Positions 35,919 to 46,037 of a DNA stretch of 64,000 nucleotides are shown here, piece by piece. Source of the DNA: Rhodobacteraceae bacterium EhC02. Its GTDB lineage: Bacteria > Pseudomonadota > Alphaproteobacteria > Rhodobacterales > Rhodobacteraceae. Below the pieces are notes generated by a model. The model was not told the DNA's origin. It was given only the letters and a program-made list of their open reading frames with translations, and did no database searches. The stretch lies in the NCBI GenBank assembly GCA_001650895.1, contig LXYH01000021.1, forward strand, positions 1 to 64,000, in the 5' to 3' direction. Every line of letters begins with the position of its first letter. The stretch's first letter is position 1. Made by a program: the position numbers and the translations under genes.

Positions 35919-36370
35919 ACCGGCAGCACCTCATCCGACTTGATCCGCGCCACATGCATCAGGGCCTCGATATCGGCGATATGCGGTAGCGTCAGGATGC
36001 GCGTGCGGTAAAGCTGCTGATAATGCGCCATGTCGCGCGCGATCACCGACAGGCGCAGGTCGACGCGGCCCAGAAAGGTCTGGATCTCCAGCACCTCGGG
36101 AATATCCCGCGCGCTTGCCAGAAAGTCATCGAAAGCCCGCGTCACCGTCTTGTCCAGCGTGATGCGCAGACTGACCTCGACCGCATAGCCAAGCGCCTGC
36201 CAGTCGATCACCGCCTGTTGCCCCTTGAGGATGCCGCGCGCGGCCAGGCGTTCCAGCCGCCGCCAGCAGGTGGCCTGCGTCACCCCTGCCCGTTCGGCCA
36301 GTTCAGCCGTGCCCAGTTCCGGATCGGCCTGAAAATGGCGCAGGATGCGGCGGTCAGTGTCATCAAGCAT
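35915..36370 (-). CDS. Lrp/AsnC-family transcriptional regulator (first of pair)
   Basis: This 151-residue regulator has the helix-turn-helix DDTDRRILRHFQADPELGTAELAERAGVTQATCWRRLERLAARGIL. Its RAM domain includes YAVEVSLRITLDK and EIQTFLGRVDLRLSVIARDMAHYQQLYRTRI. It starts 143 bases from the divergent ilvC, and two copies of GATTTATGC lie just before its start codon. Control of ilvC and of the regulator pair by branched-chain amino acids is a reasonable guess from position alone. Confidence 0.92.
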   Translation of the reverse strand: MLDDTDRRILRHFQADPELGTAELAERAGVTQATCWRRLERLAARGILKGQQAVIDWQALGYAVEVSLRITLDKTVTRAFDDFLASARDIPEVLEIQTFLGRVDLRLSVIARDMAHYQQLYRTRILTLPHIADIEALMHVARIKSDEVLPV

Positions 36371-36396
36371 GATTTATGCACCAATTTGATTTATGC
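36371..36396. promoter_or_regulatory. Direct repeat in the lrp-ilvC intergenic region
   Basis: GATTTATGC occurs at 36371-36379 and 36388-36396, 17 bases apart. It lies in an AT-rich stretch that contrasts with the rest of the genome. It lies directly against the regulator start and 118 bases from ilvC. AT-rich phased repeats are typical of Lrp binding. Confidence 0.4.
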
Positions 36397-36501
36397 GAAT
36401 GATATTTCACCGTTTATCCAAATACGCAAAAAAAACGAAAACACAATGAGGAAAGGATCGCTATTGTCGCGACCAGAGCAAGACTCGCCCGATCAACATG
36501 A

Positions 36502-37536
<1,035 letters not shown>

Positions 37537-37580
37537 TCCTCGCGCAGAGAGTCAGTTTCACGGCGCAAGCCGCTGAAATC

Positions 37581-37612
37581 AGGGGCGTTCCGCTACGGGG
37601 CGCCCCTTTTTC
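37581..37612 (+). terminator. Rho-independent terminator after ilvC
   Basis: AGGGGCG and CGCCCCT form a seven-pair stem with a 13-base loop, followed by TTTTT. It lies 45 bases after the ilvC stop. Confidence 0.82.
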
Positions 37613-37658
37613 ATGGGGCTTGTGGACATTGCCCAGCCGGCGTGGTTAGTGCCGCCTC

Positions 37659-38561
37659 ATGGCACAACAACCCACCGCTGCGAACTGGGCTTCGATCGGC
37701 CTTCTGGGCCTTGTCTGGGGCGGCACCTTCATGGTGGTCGCCGTCGCCCTGCGCGATTACGGCCCGCTGACGGTCGCCTGCGCGCGCACCACGCTGGGGG
37801 CGCTGGCCCTGATGCTGCTGATGCGGGTGATGGGGCGGCGATGGCCGACCGGCGATCTGCGGCTCTGGGGCTATCTTGCGGCGATCGGCGTGCTGTCGAC
37901 CGCGTTGCCGTTCTTCCTGCTCAGCTGGGGCCAGCAGCATGTCCCATCGGCCTTCGCGGGCATTTCGATGGCGGCACTGCCGCTGTTCGTTCTGCCGCTG
38001 GCCCATGTCTTTGCGGATGAGCCGCTGACGCTGCGGCGCACGGCGGGGGTTGTGCTGGGGTTCATCGGCGCGGCCGTGCTGATCGGGCCGGGTGTCTTTG
38101 CCATCGGCGGCGACATGGCGGCGCTGGGGCAGGTGGCCTGCGTGGGGGCAGCCCTGTCCTATGCGGTGGCGGCGATCCTGACGCGGCGCTGCCCCCCCAT
38201 CGACCCGGTGGCCCTGTCCACGATCACGCTGGTCGTGGGGGCGGTGGTGCTGATCCCCGCCATGCTGGCGGTCGAGGGCGTGCCGGGCTGGGCGGGCCAG
38301 ACAAGCGGGCTGGCGATCCTGTTCCTGGGGCTGATGCCCACGGCGCTGGCGGCGCTGCTGCGGGTGCAGGTGATCCGGTCGGCGGGGCCTGTCTTCATGA
38401 CGCTGGTCAATTACCAGGTGCCGCTGTGGTCCATGGCCTTTGGCGCGCTGATCCTGTCCGAGGCGCTGCCGCTGCGCTTCTTCGTGGCGCTGGGGCTGAT
38501 CCTGACGGGTCTGGCGCTCAGCCAGTGGGGCGCGCTGATGCGGCTGTTCGGGCGGGGCTGA
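37659..38561 (+). CDS. EamA/DMT-family permease
   Basis: The 300-residue membrane protein has ten predicted hydrophobic helices in two EamA repeats. It starts WASIGLLGLVWGGTFMVVAVALRDYGPLTVACARTTLGALAL, with the second repeat near residue 150 (GQVACVGAALSYAVAAILTRR). Members export metabolites such as amino acids or take up small solutes; the substrate is unknown. It stands alone after the ilvC terminator and ends next to a convergent periplasmic protein gene. Confidence 0.9.
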   Translation: MAQQPTAANWASIGLLGLVWGGTFMVVAVALRDYGPLTVACARTTLGALALMLLMRVMGRRWPTGDLRLWGYLAAIGVLSTALPFFLLSWGQQHVPSAFAGISMAALPLFVLPLAHVFADEPLTLRRTAGVVLGFIGAAVLIGPGVFAIGGDMAALGQVACVGAALSYAVAAILTRRCPPIDPVALSTITLVVGAVVLIPAMLAVEGVPGWAGQTSGLAILFLGLMPTALAALLRVQVIRSAGPVFMTLVNYQVPLWSMAFGALILSEALPLRFFVALGLILTGLALSQWGALMRLFGRG

Positions 38562-38569
38562 GGGGCACC

Positions 38570-39064
38570 CTAGTACCGGCCCAGCTTGACCGTGACCTTT
38601 TCCAGCACCGCCCCATTCTGGCCGATGGCCTTCACATCGGCGCGGTAATCGTTGCCCCGCCCGCCGGAACAGGGAGGCAGATAACCATCCGACGCATATT
38701 GCCCGGTGCTGCGCGCTTTCGCGATCAGGCGGATACCGCCCTGAAACCGTTCCGTCATGCCGGGAACAGAAGGCAGGTCAGCCGAACTGCCCTTGACCGG
38801 AAAGCCGATGATCCCATGACCACCCTTGCTGGACAGCGGCGCATAACTTTTGTCGTTATATTCGACCACGACCATCGCGGTTCCTGCTGGCAGCCCCGTG
38901 ATGCGCATCGGCGGGGTCGCGCCCTTGCCGCCCTGCAAACTGCAATGCTGGCCCTTGGGTATGCGCTTGCCATCCCAAGGTGCCCCAAGTGCAATCTGCA
39001 TCTCGGCCAGAGCAGCGCCACCAGAAAAGGCAAGAACGAGCACGGATGCGATGATTTTTCTCAT
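38570..39064 (-). CDS. YbhB/YbcL (PEBP)-like periplasmic protein
   Basis: The 164-residue protein has a 20-residue signal peptide. The rest aligns with the phosphatidylethanolamine-binding-protein-like fold: PWDGKRIPKGQHCSLQGG, TPPMRITGLPAGTAMVVVEYND, a GGHGIIGFPV segment, and GYLPPCSGGRGNDYRADVKAIG. The two cysteines could pair. No enzymatic role is established for bacterial members. The family assignment is by pattern only and is moderately sure. Confidence 0.7.
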   Translation of the reverse strand: MRKIIASVLVLAFSGGAALAEMQIALGAPWDGKRIPKGQHCSLQGGKGATPPMRITGLPAGTAMVVVEYNDKSYAPLSSKGGHGIIGFPVKGSSADLPSVPGMTERFQGGIRLIAKARSTGQYASDGYLPPCSGGRGNDYRADVKAIGQNGAVLEKVTVKLGRY

Positions 39065-39147
39065 GAGGCAAACCTTTCAATCATTAAACGGGTACGAACC
39101 GTCGAAGCCTAAAGGCGGAAAAACCCGCAAGGCAAGACTTGTCTGGC

Positions 39148-40494
39148 CTAGATCGCGGCCTTGACCTCGGCCACGATGCCTTCGACCACCTGCACCAGCA
39201 GCGCGTCATCCTCGCATTCGGCCATCACGCGTACCAAGGGTTCGGTGCCCGATTTGCGGATCAGAAGGCGTCCCTTGCCGATCAGCGCGGCCTCGGCGGC
39301 GGCGATGGCCTTTTGCACGGATGCCGCCTCAAGCGGGGCCTGGCCCTCGGCATAGCGGACATTCTGCAAAAGCTGGGGGACCTTTTCGAAGCTTCCGGTC
39401 AGGCTTGAGGCGGGTTGGCCGGTGCGCACCATCTCGGCCAGGAACTGCAGCCCCGCCATCAGCCCGTCACCCGTGGTGGCGTAATCGGTCATCACGATAT
39501 GGCCCGATTGTTCGCCGCCCAGGTTGAAGCCTCCCGCGCGCATCCGTTCCACCACGTAGCGGTCACCCACGCCCGTCCGTTCCAGACGCAGACCGCGCGC
39601 CTGCAGGAAACGCTCCAGTCCGAGGTTCGACATCACCGTCGCCACCAGCGCATTGCCTTTCAGACGTCCCTCATCGGCCCATCGGGCCGCCAGAAGCGCC
39701 ATGATCTGATCGCCATCCGCCACATGGCCTTTCTCGTCGATCAGGATCACGCGGTCGGCGTCGCCATCCAGGCAGATGCCCAGATCGGCCCCATGGGCCA
39801 CCACGGTTTCCGCCGCCACGCGCGGCTTGGTCGATCCGCAATCAAGGTTGATGTTGCGCCCGTCAGGGTTCACGCCCACGGGGATCACATCCGCGCCCAA
39901 TTCCCACAGAACCTCGGGGGCAGCGCGGTAGGCGGCACCGTTGGCGCAATCGATCACCACCTTGATCCCGTCAAGACGCATCCCGGCCGGAAAGGTGGAT
40001 TTCACCCGTTCGACATAGCGGAAGCGGCCATCGTCGATCCGCTTGGCGCGACCGATGTTCTGCGCCTTCGCCGGTTCGACGCCTGTCTCGATCAGATGCT
40101 CGATCTCGGCCTCGACCTCATCGGACAGCTTGAAACCGTCGGGTCCGAAGAACTTGATCCCGTTGTCCGAGGCCGGGTTGTGGCTGGCCGAGATCATCAC
40201 CCCCAGATCGGCGCGCATGGATGTGGTCAGCAGGCCCACCGCCGGCGTCGGCACCGGCCCAAGCAGCAGCACGTTCATGCCTGTCGATGTCAGGCCCGCG
40301 GTCAGCGCGTTCTCGAACATGTAGCCCGACAGACGCGTGTCCTTGCCGATCACCACCCGGTGCACGGTGCTGCCGCCATCGCGGCGGAAGTAGCGGCCCA
40401 CGGCGGCGCCGATCCGCAGCGCCATTTCGGCGGTCATCGGATGGATATTCGCGGTGCCGCGCACCCCGTCGGTTCCGAACAGCTTACGCATCAT
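39148..40494 (-). CDS. glmM: Phosphoglucosamine mutase
   Basis: GlmM converts glucosamine-6-phosphate to glucosamine-1-phosphate for UDP-GlcNAc and so for peptidoglycan and lipopolysaccharide. The 448-residue protein begins [26 protein letters not shown]. It has the phosphoserine loop [18 protein letters not shown] (about residue 103), the metal site [13 protein letters not shown] (about 243) and the C-terminal phosphate loop [15 protein letters not shown]. The ATG at 40494 has GAGGA seven bases upstream; ATG 40491 is equally possible. The 5' end overlaps the folP stop, so the genes are coupled. Confidence 0.97.
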   Translation of the reverse strand: MMRKLFGTDGVRGTANIHPMTAEMALRIGAAVGRYFRRDGGSTVHRVVIGKDTRLSGYMFENALTAGLTSTGMNVLLLGPVPTPAVGLLTTSMRADLGVMISASHNPASDNGIKFFGPDGFKLSDEVEAEIEHLIETGVEPAKAQNIGRAKRIDDGRFRYVERVKSTFPAGMRLDGIKVVIDCANGAAYRAAPEVLWELGADVIPVGVNPDGRNINLDCGSTKPRVAAETVVAHGADLGICLDGDADRVILIDEKGHVADGDQIMALLAARWADEGRLKGNALVATVMSNLGLERFLQARGLRLERTGVGDRYVVERMRAGGFNLGGEQSGHIVMTDYATTGDGLMAGLQFLAEMVRTGQPASSLTGSFEKVPQLLQNVRYAEGQAPLEAASVQKAIAAAEAALIGKGRLLIRKSGTEPLVRVMAECEDDALLVQVVEGIVAEVKAAI

Positions 40495-41506
40495 CACTGG
40501 TTCCTCTTGTTGCAGCCTGCCACAGTGTCAGGGCCGAGCGCGTGGCGAACACATCGTGCACCCTGAGGACTTGCACGCCTTGCGCGGCGGCGGCAAGGGC
40601 CACGGCGACCGAGCCATGCACACGGTCCGCCACCGCGGGGGCCTGCCCCAGGGTGGCGATGAATTTCTTGCGCGACGCCCCCAGCAGGATCGGACAGCCC
40701 AATGCGTGAAACAGGCCTATGCGGGCCATGAGGGCAAGGTTATGTGCTTGGGTCTTGCCGAAACCGATACCGGGATCGGCGATGATGCGGGCGCGCGGGA
40801 TGCCCTGCGCCTCAAGCGCCGCGATACGGGTTTCAAGGAAGTCATAGACATCCAGCAGCACATCGTCATAGCGCGGATTGTCCTGCATGGTCTGGGGATC
40901 GCCCTGCGCATGCATCACGCAGACAGGCAGGTCTTGCGCCGCGCAATAGCCCGCGAGGTCCTGATCGAAGGTAAAGCCCGACACGTCATTGACCAGATCG
41001 GCCCCTGCGTCCACAGCCGCGCGCGCCACGGCGGTCTTGCGCGTGTCGATCGAGATGGGCAGCGCCAGGCCCGCCGCGCGCAGGGCAGCGATGACGGGCG
41101 CGGTGCGGTCGATTTCATCTGCGGGGCTGACCGCCAGCGCGCCGGGGCGGGTCGATTCGCCGCCGACGTCGATGATATCGGCCCCCTCTTCCTGCATCGC
41201 GCGGGCATGGGCCAGCGCGGCTTCGGGCGCGTTGTGCCGCCCGCCATCGGTAAAACTGTCGGGCGTGACGTTCAGGATGCCCATGATGTTGACGCGCCCC
41301 ATGTCGAGACCCGCGATGGGCGGGCGCGGCGCGGTCAGCCTGTCCAGCACATCGGCGGGGGCGTCCCGCGCCGGGATCACCCGTGGTGCGGCGTTGCGTG
41401 ACAGGATTTCGACACGGTCGAACATCAGCGCCCCGCCCGCCAGCGGCAAGGCATCGTGGGGGCGTTCCGGCCCTGTCAGGACAAGGGGGCGAACATGGGT
41501 CTTCAT
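40484..41506 (-). CDS. folP: Dihydropteroate synthase
   Basis: FolP joins dihydropterin pyrophosphate with p-aminobenzoate in folate synthesis and is the sulfonamide target. The 340-residue protein has an N-terminal extension of about 70 residues and then the barrel. The barrel motifs are [81 protein letters not shown] and [15 protein letters not shown]. It is followed by glmM with a short overlap and preceded by folB 42 bases upstream, a folB-folP-glmM order seen in related bacteria. Confidence 0.96.
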   Translation of the reverse strand: MKTHVRPLVLTGPERPHDALPLAGGALMFDRVEILSRNAAPRVIPARDAPADVLDRLTAPRPPIAGLDMGRVNIMGILNVTPDSFTDGGRHNAPEAALAHARAMQEEGADIIDVGGESTRPGALAVSPADEIDRTAPVIAALRAAGLALPISIDTRKTAVARAAVDAGADLVNDVSGFTFDQDLAGYCAAQDLPVCVMHAQGDPQTMQDNPRYDDVLLDVYDFLETRIAALEAQGIPRARIIADPGIGFGKTQAHNLALMARIGLFHALGCPILLGASRKKFIATLGQAPAVADRVHGSVAVALAAAAQGVQVLRVHDVFATRSALTLWQAATRGTSDDA

Positions 41507-41548
41507 GACAGCGTGAATGGGCGATTGCAGGCCCGTTGGCAAGCGCCC

Positions 41549-42475
41549 TTAAAGGTCGGGTTGATCGGCGCCCAGCGTCCGGATCGGCAGATCCGCGGTT
41601 TTTGGCGGCGTATCGCCGATCACCACGATATCTGCGGCCTGCATGTGCCGGGCGAACCACAGCACCAGCGCCAGCGCGTCGCGCGGCTGCGCCGAGGGGC
41701 CATCGACGGCATCCAGCACGATCTTGGAGGGTGCCCAGACGCTGATCTGGCCCTGCCGCATGGACCAGTCCAGTTCGGTGCGCGAATTCACCACGACGCA
41801 GCGCGGATCGCGCGCGGCCAGTACCCAGGCGTTCTGTTCGATCGCCAGCAGGTCGATGCGGCGTTGCGCCAGCGGATGGTCCGCCTGCGGTGCCTCGGCA
41901 TCGGGGGCGCCCACGCAGAGGATGGTGGGGCGATGCCCCGCTTCAAGCTGATCGATCCAGCCTTTCAGGTGCGGCGAGGCGATGGCCGCGTTCGACAGAA
42001 AGATCACCTCGGGATGGGGGCGGTCATCGACGGGGCGCAGGGGCTGGGTGGTGGCGGTGGCAGGCCGGGCGCGCATGATCTCGACCCCCAGCGCGCCGGG
42101 GCCGCGATCCAGTTTTTCGATCCGCACGAAGACACGCCGCGCCTGAGGCTCCAGCAGGATGCGGTCGGCGACGCGTTGCGCAAGGGTTTCCAGCAGGTTC
42201 AGACGCTCCGCGCCAAGCTCATGGGCGATGGCTTCGGTCACCTTGTCATAAGACAGGATGCGGTCGACATCATCGTCAAGATGACCCTGGGGCTCGACCT
42301 CGACCACGACGTTGAAGCAGATGCGCTGCGTCGTGCCGCGCTCGGCCTGGAAGGCGCCGATTTCGACGGTCACCACATGGTCACGCAGGGAAATACGGTC
42401 CAGCATCTCGGGGCCGGCGGTGCCCTCGGCACGTTCGGACGGATGCCCGAAGGCCCATTTGATTTCGCTGCTCAT
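41549..42475 (-). CDS. folB: Dihydroneopterin aldolase fused to a kinase-like C-terminal domain
   Basis: Residues 1-135 are a FolB domain: LDRISLRDHVVTVEIGAFQAERGTTQRICFNVVVEV, the SYDKVTEAIAHELGAERLNLLETLAQRVADRIL block with the active-site region, and VFVRIEKLD. It cleaves dihydroneopterin in folate synthesis. Residues 150-308 are extra. They resemble the distal half of a small amino-acid-kinase-like (COG2054-type) domain: HPLAQRRIDLLAIEQNAWVLAARDPR, then ISVWAPSKIVLDAVDGPSAQPRDALALVLWFARHMQAADIVVIGD. Typical FolB is about 120 residues. The role of the extension is unknown. folP follows after 42 bases. Confidence 0.88.
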   Translation of the reverse strand: MSSEIKWAFGHPSERAEGTAGPEMLDRISLRDHVVTVEIGAFQAERGTTQRICFNVVVEVEPQGHLDDDVDRILSYDKVTEAIAHELGAERLNLLETLAQRVADRILLEPQARRVFVRIEKLDRGPGALGVEIMRARPATATTQPLRPVDDRPHPEVIFLSNAAIASPHLKGWIDQLEAGHRPTILCVGAPDAEAPQADHPLAQRRIDLLAIEQNAWVLAARDPRCVVVNSRTELDWSMRQGQISVWAPSKIVLDAVDGPSAQPRDALALVLWFARHMQAADIVVIGDTPPKTADLPIRTLGADQPDL

Positions 42476-42567
42476 GGTCGTTCCCCCTGCCTTGCGCGCG
42501 CACAGTAGCGCGCCATGTCACGGCTGCAAGGCTTCCTGCGGCACAGCAGGGTCCGGAAACGGCGCGA

Positions 42568-43191
42568 TCAGTTCTGCGCGGTTTCCAGCGGGTGACGATA
42601 GAAATGGTGCACGCCGATGGTGGCGGTGCGGGGGAATTTGCGCGACCAGTTCGGTCTGACGGCGGTGGTGTGATAATGGGTCGCCCCTTCGGTCAGGGCC
42701 CGAGGCGCGCCGCTGGCCATAACGCTGGCCACCTTGGCCGAGATATCGAAGGCCGCCTTTTCGTTGATCACATCCGGGATGCCGTCGCAGGTATAGGTGA
42801 ACTGGCACTGGTATTTGCGGCCGGTGCCCTGATGGATCACACCGCAGATCGTATCGGGATAGAGCGCGCTGTCGACCCGGTTCAGGATGACTTCGGCCAC
42901 CGCGAACTGACCGCGCAGGGTTTCGCCGCGCGCCTCGAAATACAGCGCCTCTGACAGGCAGCGCATCTCGGCATCCGCCAGCTTGGGGCGCGGCAACTGG
43001 TTCAGCCAGTCGCGGCTATAGCTGAGCTGACCCGGTGCAGGGGTCGACTTTTGCAGGAAACCATCCAGCTGAGAGGCCGAAATCCTGTTCAAACCGCGAC
43101 GTTCTTCCTTGAGAACGTCGTGAATGGGCGTCTCGCCCACCGCGGGAAGGGCCACGAGAGTGGCCAGCGCAATGGCAGCAAAAAGGCGCAT
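42568..43191 (-). CDS. SleB-type cell-wall hydrolase
   Basis: The 207-residue protein has a signal peptide ending near PAVG and a hydrolase_2 (SleB/CwlJ) domain. The domain contains [33 protein letters not shown] with the catalytic glutamate, the [11 protein letters not shown] segment, [10 protein letters not shown] and [18 protein letters not shown]. In non-spore-formers such enzymes cut septal or old peptidoglycan. The ATG at 43191 has AAGGAG nine bases upstream; an ATG three codons earlier lies too close to that site. It stands alone after a 206-base gap in which no gene is seen. Confidence 0.9.
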   Translation of the reverse strand: MRLFAAIALATLVALPAVGETPIHDVLKEERRGLNRISASQLDGFLQKSTPAPGQLSYSRDWLNQLPRPKLADAEMRCLSEALYFEARGETLRGQFAVAEVILNRVDSALYPDTICGVIHQGTGRKYQCQFTYTCDGIPDVINEKAAFDISAKVASVMASGAPRALTEGATHYHTTAVRPNWSRKFPRTATIGVHHFYRHPLETAQN

Positions 43192-43398
43192 TTTCGTCAT
43201 CTCCTTGTCAGAATGTGCGGGGAGCAGACCCCATGCCATCCTGCAAAATCAGACGTGTCTGTAGCGAAAAAGTGCCGGGTCGTCCACCCAAGGACGATTC
43301 GAGGGGCAAACAGGCGGTATGCCGCTCAAAAGCGCAAGGGCGATTTTTGCATCGGACCCATGCGTTTTTGGCAAATATGGTAGATGGGGCGGTGCCCC

Positions 43399-45939
43399 CT
43401 ACCCTTTCTTGTCCTTCACTGCCAATTGCGCCGCGGCCAGTCTTGCGACGGGTACGCGGAAGGGTGAGCACGACACATAGTTGAATCCGGCGTCCCTGCA
43501 GAAGGCGATTGATTCGGGGCTGCCGCCATGTTCGCCGCAGATCGACAGGACAAGGTTGGGGCTGCTGGTGCGCCCTCTCTTCGCCGCAATCTGCAACAAC
43601 TCGCCCACCCCGTCCTGATCCAGCGTGTGGAACGGATCCTCGGGGAAAACGCCCTGCTGCACATAGGTCGACATGAACCGCCCCGCATCGTCGCGCGACA
43701 GCCCATAGGTCATCTGCGTCAGGTCGTTGGTCCCGAAGCTGAGGAACGAGGTATATGGCGCGATTTCGCCAGCCCTGAGGGCGGCGCGCGGCGTCTCGAC
43801 CATGACCCCCAGGCGATAGGTGAAACTCACGCCCGATTCGTTGCGCACGGCGGCGGCCACCGCATCCACGCGGGTCTTGACCAGCTCCACCTCGCGCTTG
43901 GCCGAAACCAGCGGGATCATGATCTCGGGGACGACCGGATCGCCGTCACGGCTGGCCAGAATCGTCGCCTCGAAAATGGCGCGGGCCTGCATGTCATAGA
44001 TCTCGGGCACGGTGATGCCCAGGCGGACACCCCGCATCCCCAGCATGGGGTTGTATTCGGCCAGCGCCTCGCAACGGCGCGTCACATCGGACAGCGGCAG
44101 GTCCAGCGCCTCGGCCAGTTCGCGATGGCCCGCACGGTCATGGGGCAGGAATTCGTGCAAGGGCGGATCGAACAGGCGGATGCAGACGGGCTGCCCCTGC
44201 ATGATGCGGAAAAGTTCTGCAAAATCTGCGCGTTGCATCGGCAGCAGCCGGTCCAGAGCGGCGCGGCGATCCTTGCTGGCATCTGCAAAGATCATCTCGC
44301 GCATCACGGTCAGGCGGTCGGCCTCGAAGAACATGTGTTCGGTCCGGCACAGGCCGATCCCCTGCGCCTTGAAGTTGCGGGCCGTCTGGGCATCGGCGGG
44401 CGTGTCGGCATTGGCCCGCACCCCGATGTCGCGCACATCGTCGGCCCATTGCATCAGGGTCTGGAAGGCATCGTCCTGCGTCGCCTCCAGCATGGCAGGT
44501 TCGCCCGCCAGAACATCACCATGTGTCCCGTCGATCGTCAGGATATCGCCCGCGCGGAATTCGCGCCCGTCCGGTGCGGTCAGGGCGTTCTTGCGCAGGT
44601 TGAACTTGATGTCGTTGGCGCCCACCACGCAGGGCAGGCCCAGGCCGCGCCCGATCACGGCGGCATGGCTGGTCATGCCGCCCCTTTCGGTCAGGACGGC
44701 GACGGCGGCATGCATGCCGCGAATATCCTCGGGGCTGGTTTCGCGGCGCACGAGGATGCAGGCCTCGCCCCTTGCGGCGCTTGCCTGGGCCTCGGCTGCG
44801 GTAAAGACCAGACGCCCGCTGGCGGCACCCGGACTGGCCGCGATCCCGCGTGCAAGGCGGTCGCGCGGCGCGCTGGGGTCGATCTGGCGGTGCAGCAATT
44901 CGTTGAGTGCGCGCGGTTCGATCCTGAGCAGCGCCTCTTCGCGCGGGATGATCCCTTCTTCGGCCAGGGCCACCGCGATGCGGACAGCGGCGCGCGCGCT
45001 TCGCTGCACACGCACACCGTCAAGGATATGCACGCTGCCATTCTCGATGGTGAATTCGGCCTGCATCTCTTCGCGCAGACGCTGGCGCATCAGCGCGGTA
45101 TGCGCCTTGAGTTCCTCGAAGGCCCTTGGCGCCAGTTCCTCGAGCGAAGGGCCGCGGCTGTCGCGTTCCAGATAGAGCGCGTTGGTGCCACGCTGCAGCG
45201 CATCACGCCCCTGGCTTTGCGACAGGTAGCGCCCGGTGATCTGCTTGTGTCCCGTCTGGGAATTGACCAGCTGGATCACGCCGGAACCGCATTCCCCCAT
45301 ACCCAGACCCAGCGCCATGGCCTGCACGACCAATCCCAAACCCGCATCGGCGGGCGCGCCCTTGGCCTGCCGCAGCAGGCGCGCGGTTGTCCCGCTCCAG
45401 GCGCGCGCCATGGAGCGCAGCACTTCGGCCAGTTGCACGGCGGGATCCTGGGGAAAGGCCTCTTCGGTTTCGTCCTCATAGGCGCGCAGCACCTCGGCCA
45501 GACCCTCGGGGCCGTCCAGCGTCACATCGTCGAACATGTCCGGGTCCAGCCGGGCCACATGCAATGCATAGGATTGCACGAAGCGCAGATAGATGGCGGC
45601 GGCGGCCTCCTCGCCAAGCTCGGCACTGAGATCGGCATAGACCTTGTCGTTCATGCCGATGTTCAGCACCGCGCCGGGACCGCCCCAATCCGGGTCCTCG
45701 GACGAGGGGCGAACGCAGAGAAGCGGCGTGTCGCCAAACGCATCCAGCAGGCCGCGCATGTCCGGCATCTCGCCGGCCGCGATCCGCTGCACGGCGCCAA
45801 AGCTGAGCGCGACGGTCACGGGAACCGGAAGGTCCAGCCGGGCAAGGCGTTGCAGGCATTTCGCCCGCCCGCCATGGGTGGCGGTGCTGATCGGGGCGAT
45901 GGGCGTGATCAGGGTAATATCAGGGTCGTTATGCTGCAC
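43399..45939 (-). CDS. Pyruvate-phosphate-dikinase-like PEP-utilising protein
   Basis: The 846-residue protein has the layout of PPDK. The phosphohistidine domain is canonical (GGMTSHAAVIGRGLGLPCVVGAND, about residue 400). The C-terminal PEP/pyruvate barrel has LCRTEHMFFEADRL, NPMLGMRGVRLGI, SFGTNDLTQMTYGLSRDD and SICGEHGGSPESIAFC. The N-terminal ATP-grasp half is divergent: HGGRAKCLQRLARLDLPVP replaces the usual GGKGANLAEM, and PDWGGPGAVLNIGMND replaces the MPGMMDTVLNLGLND block. It may be a paralogue with altered nucleotide use. The GTG start at 45939 has AAAGG eight bases upstream. Confidence 0.82.
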   Translation of the reverse strand: MQHNDPDITLITPIAPISTATHGGRAKCLQRLARLDLPVPVTVALSFGAVQRIAAGEMPDMRGLLDAFGDTPLLCVRPSSEDPDWGGPGAVLNIGMNDKVYADLSAELGEEAAAAIYLRFVQSYALHVARLDPDMFDDVTLDGPEGLAEVLRAYEDETEEAFPQDPAVQLAEVLRSMARAWSGTTARLLRQAKGAPADAGLGLVVQAMALGLGMGECGSGVIQLVNSQTGHKQITGRYLSQSQGRDALQRGTNALYLERDSRGPSLEELAPRAFEELKAHTALMRQRLREEMQAEFTIENGSVHILDGVRVQRSARAAVRIAVALAEEGIIPREEALLRIEPRALNELLHRQIDPSAPRDRLARGIAASPGAASGRLVFTAAEAQASAARGEACILVRRETSPEDIRGMHAAVAVLTERGGMTSHAAVIGRGLGLPCVVGANDIKFNLRKNALTAPDGREFRAGDILTIDGTHGDVLAGEPAMLEATQDDAFQTLMQWADDVRDIGVRANADTPADAQTARNFKAQGIGLCRTEHMFFEADRLTVMREMIFADASKDRRAALDRLLPMQRADFAELFRIMQGQPVCIRLFDPPLHEFLPHDRAGHRELAEALDLPLSDVTRRCEALAEYNPMLGMRGVRLGITVPEIYDMQARAIFEATILASRDGDPVVPEIMIPLVSAKREVELVKTRVDAVAAAVRNESGVSFTYRLGVMVETPRAALRAGEIAPYTSFLSFGTNDLTQMTYGLSRDDAGRFMSTYVQQGVFPEDPFHTLDQDGVGELLQIAAKRGRTSSPNLVLSICGEHGGSPESIAFCRDAGFNYVSCSPFRVPVARLAAAQLAVKDKKG

Positions 45940-46037
45940 TGCGGCGCCTTTCGTATTCAGATGCAGAATACGCCCGATGCGCCCCAACGCAAGCGCGGCG
46001 TTGGGGAAGTGTCAGAAAAAATTGACAGCACTGTCAA

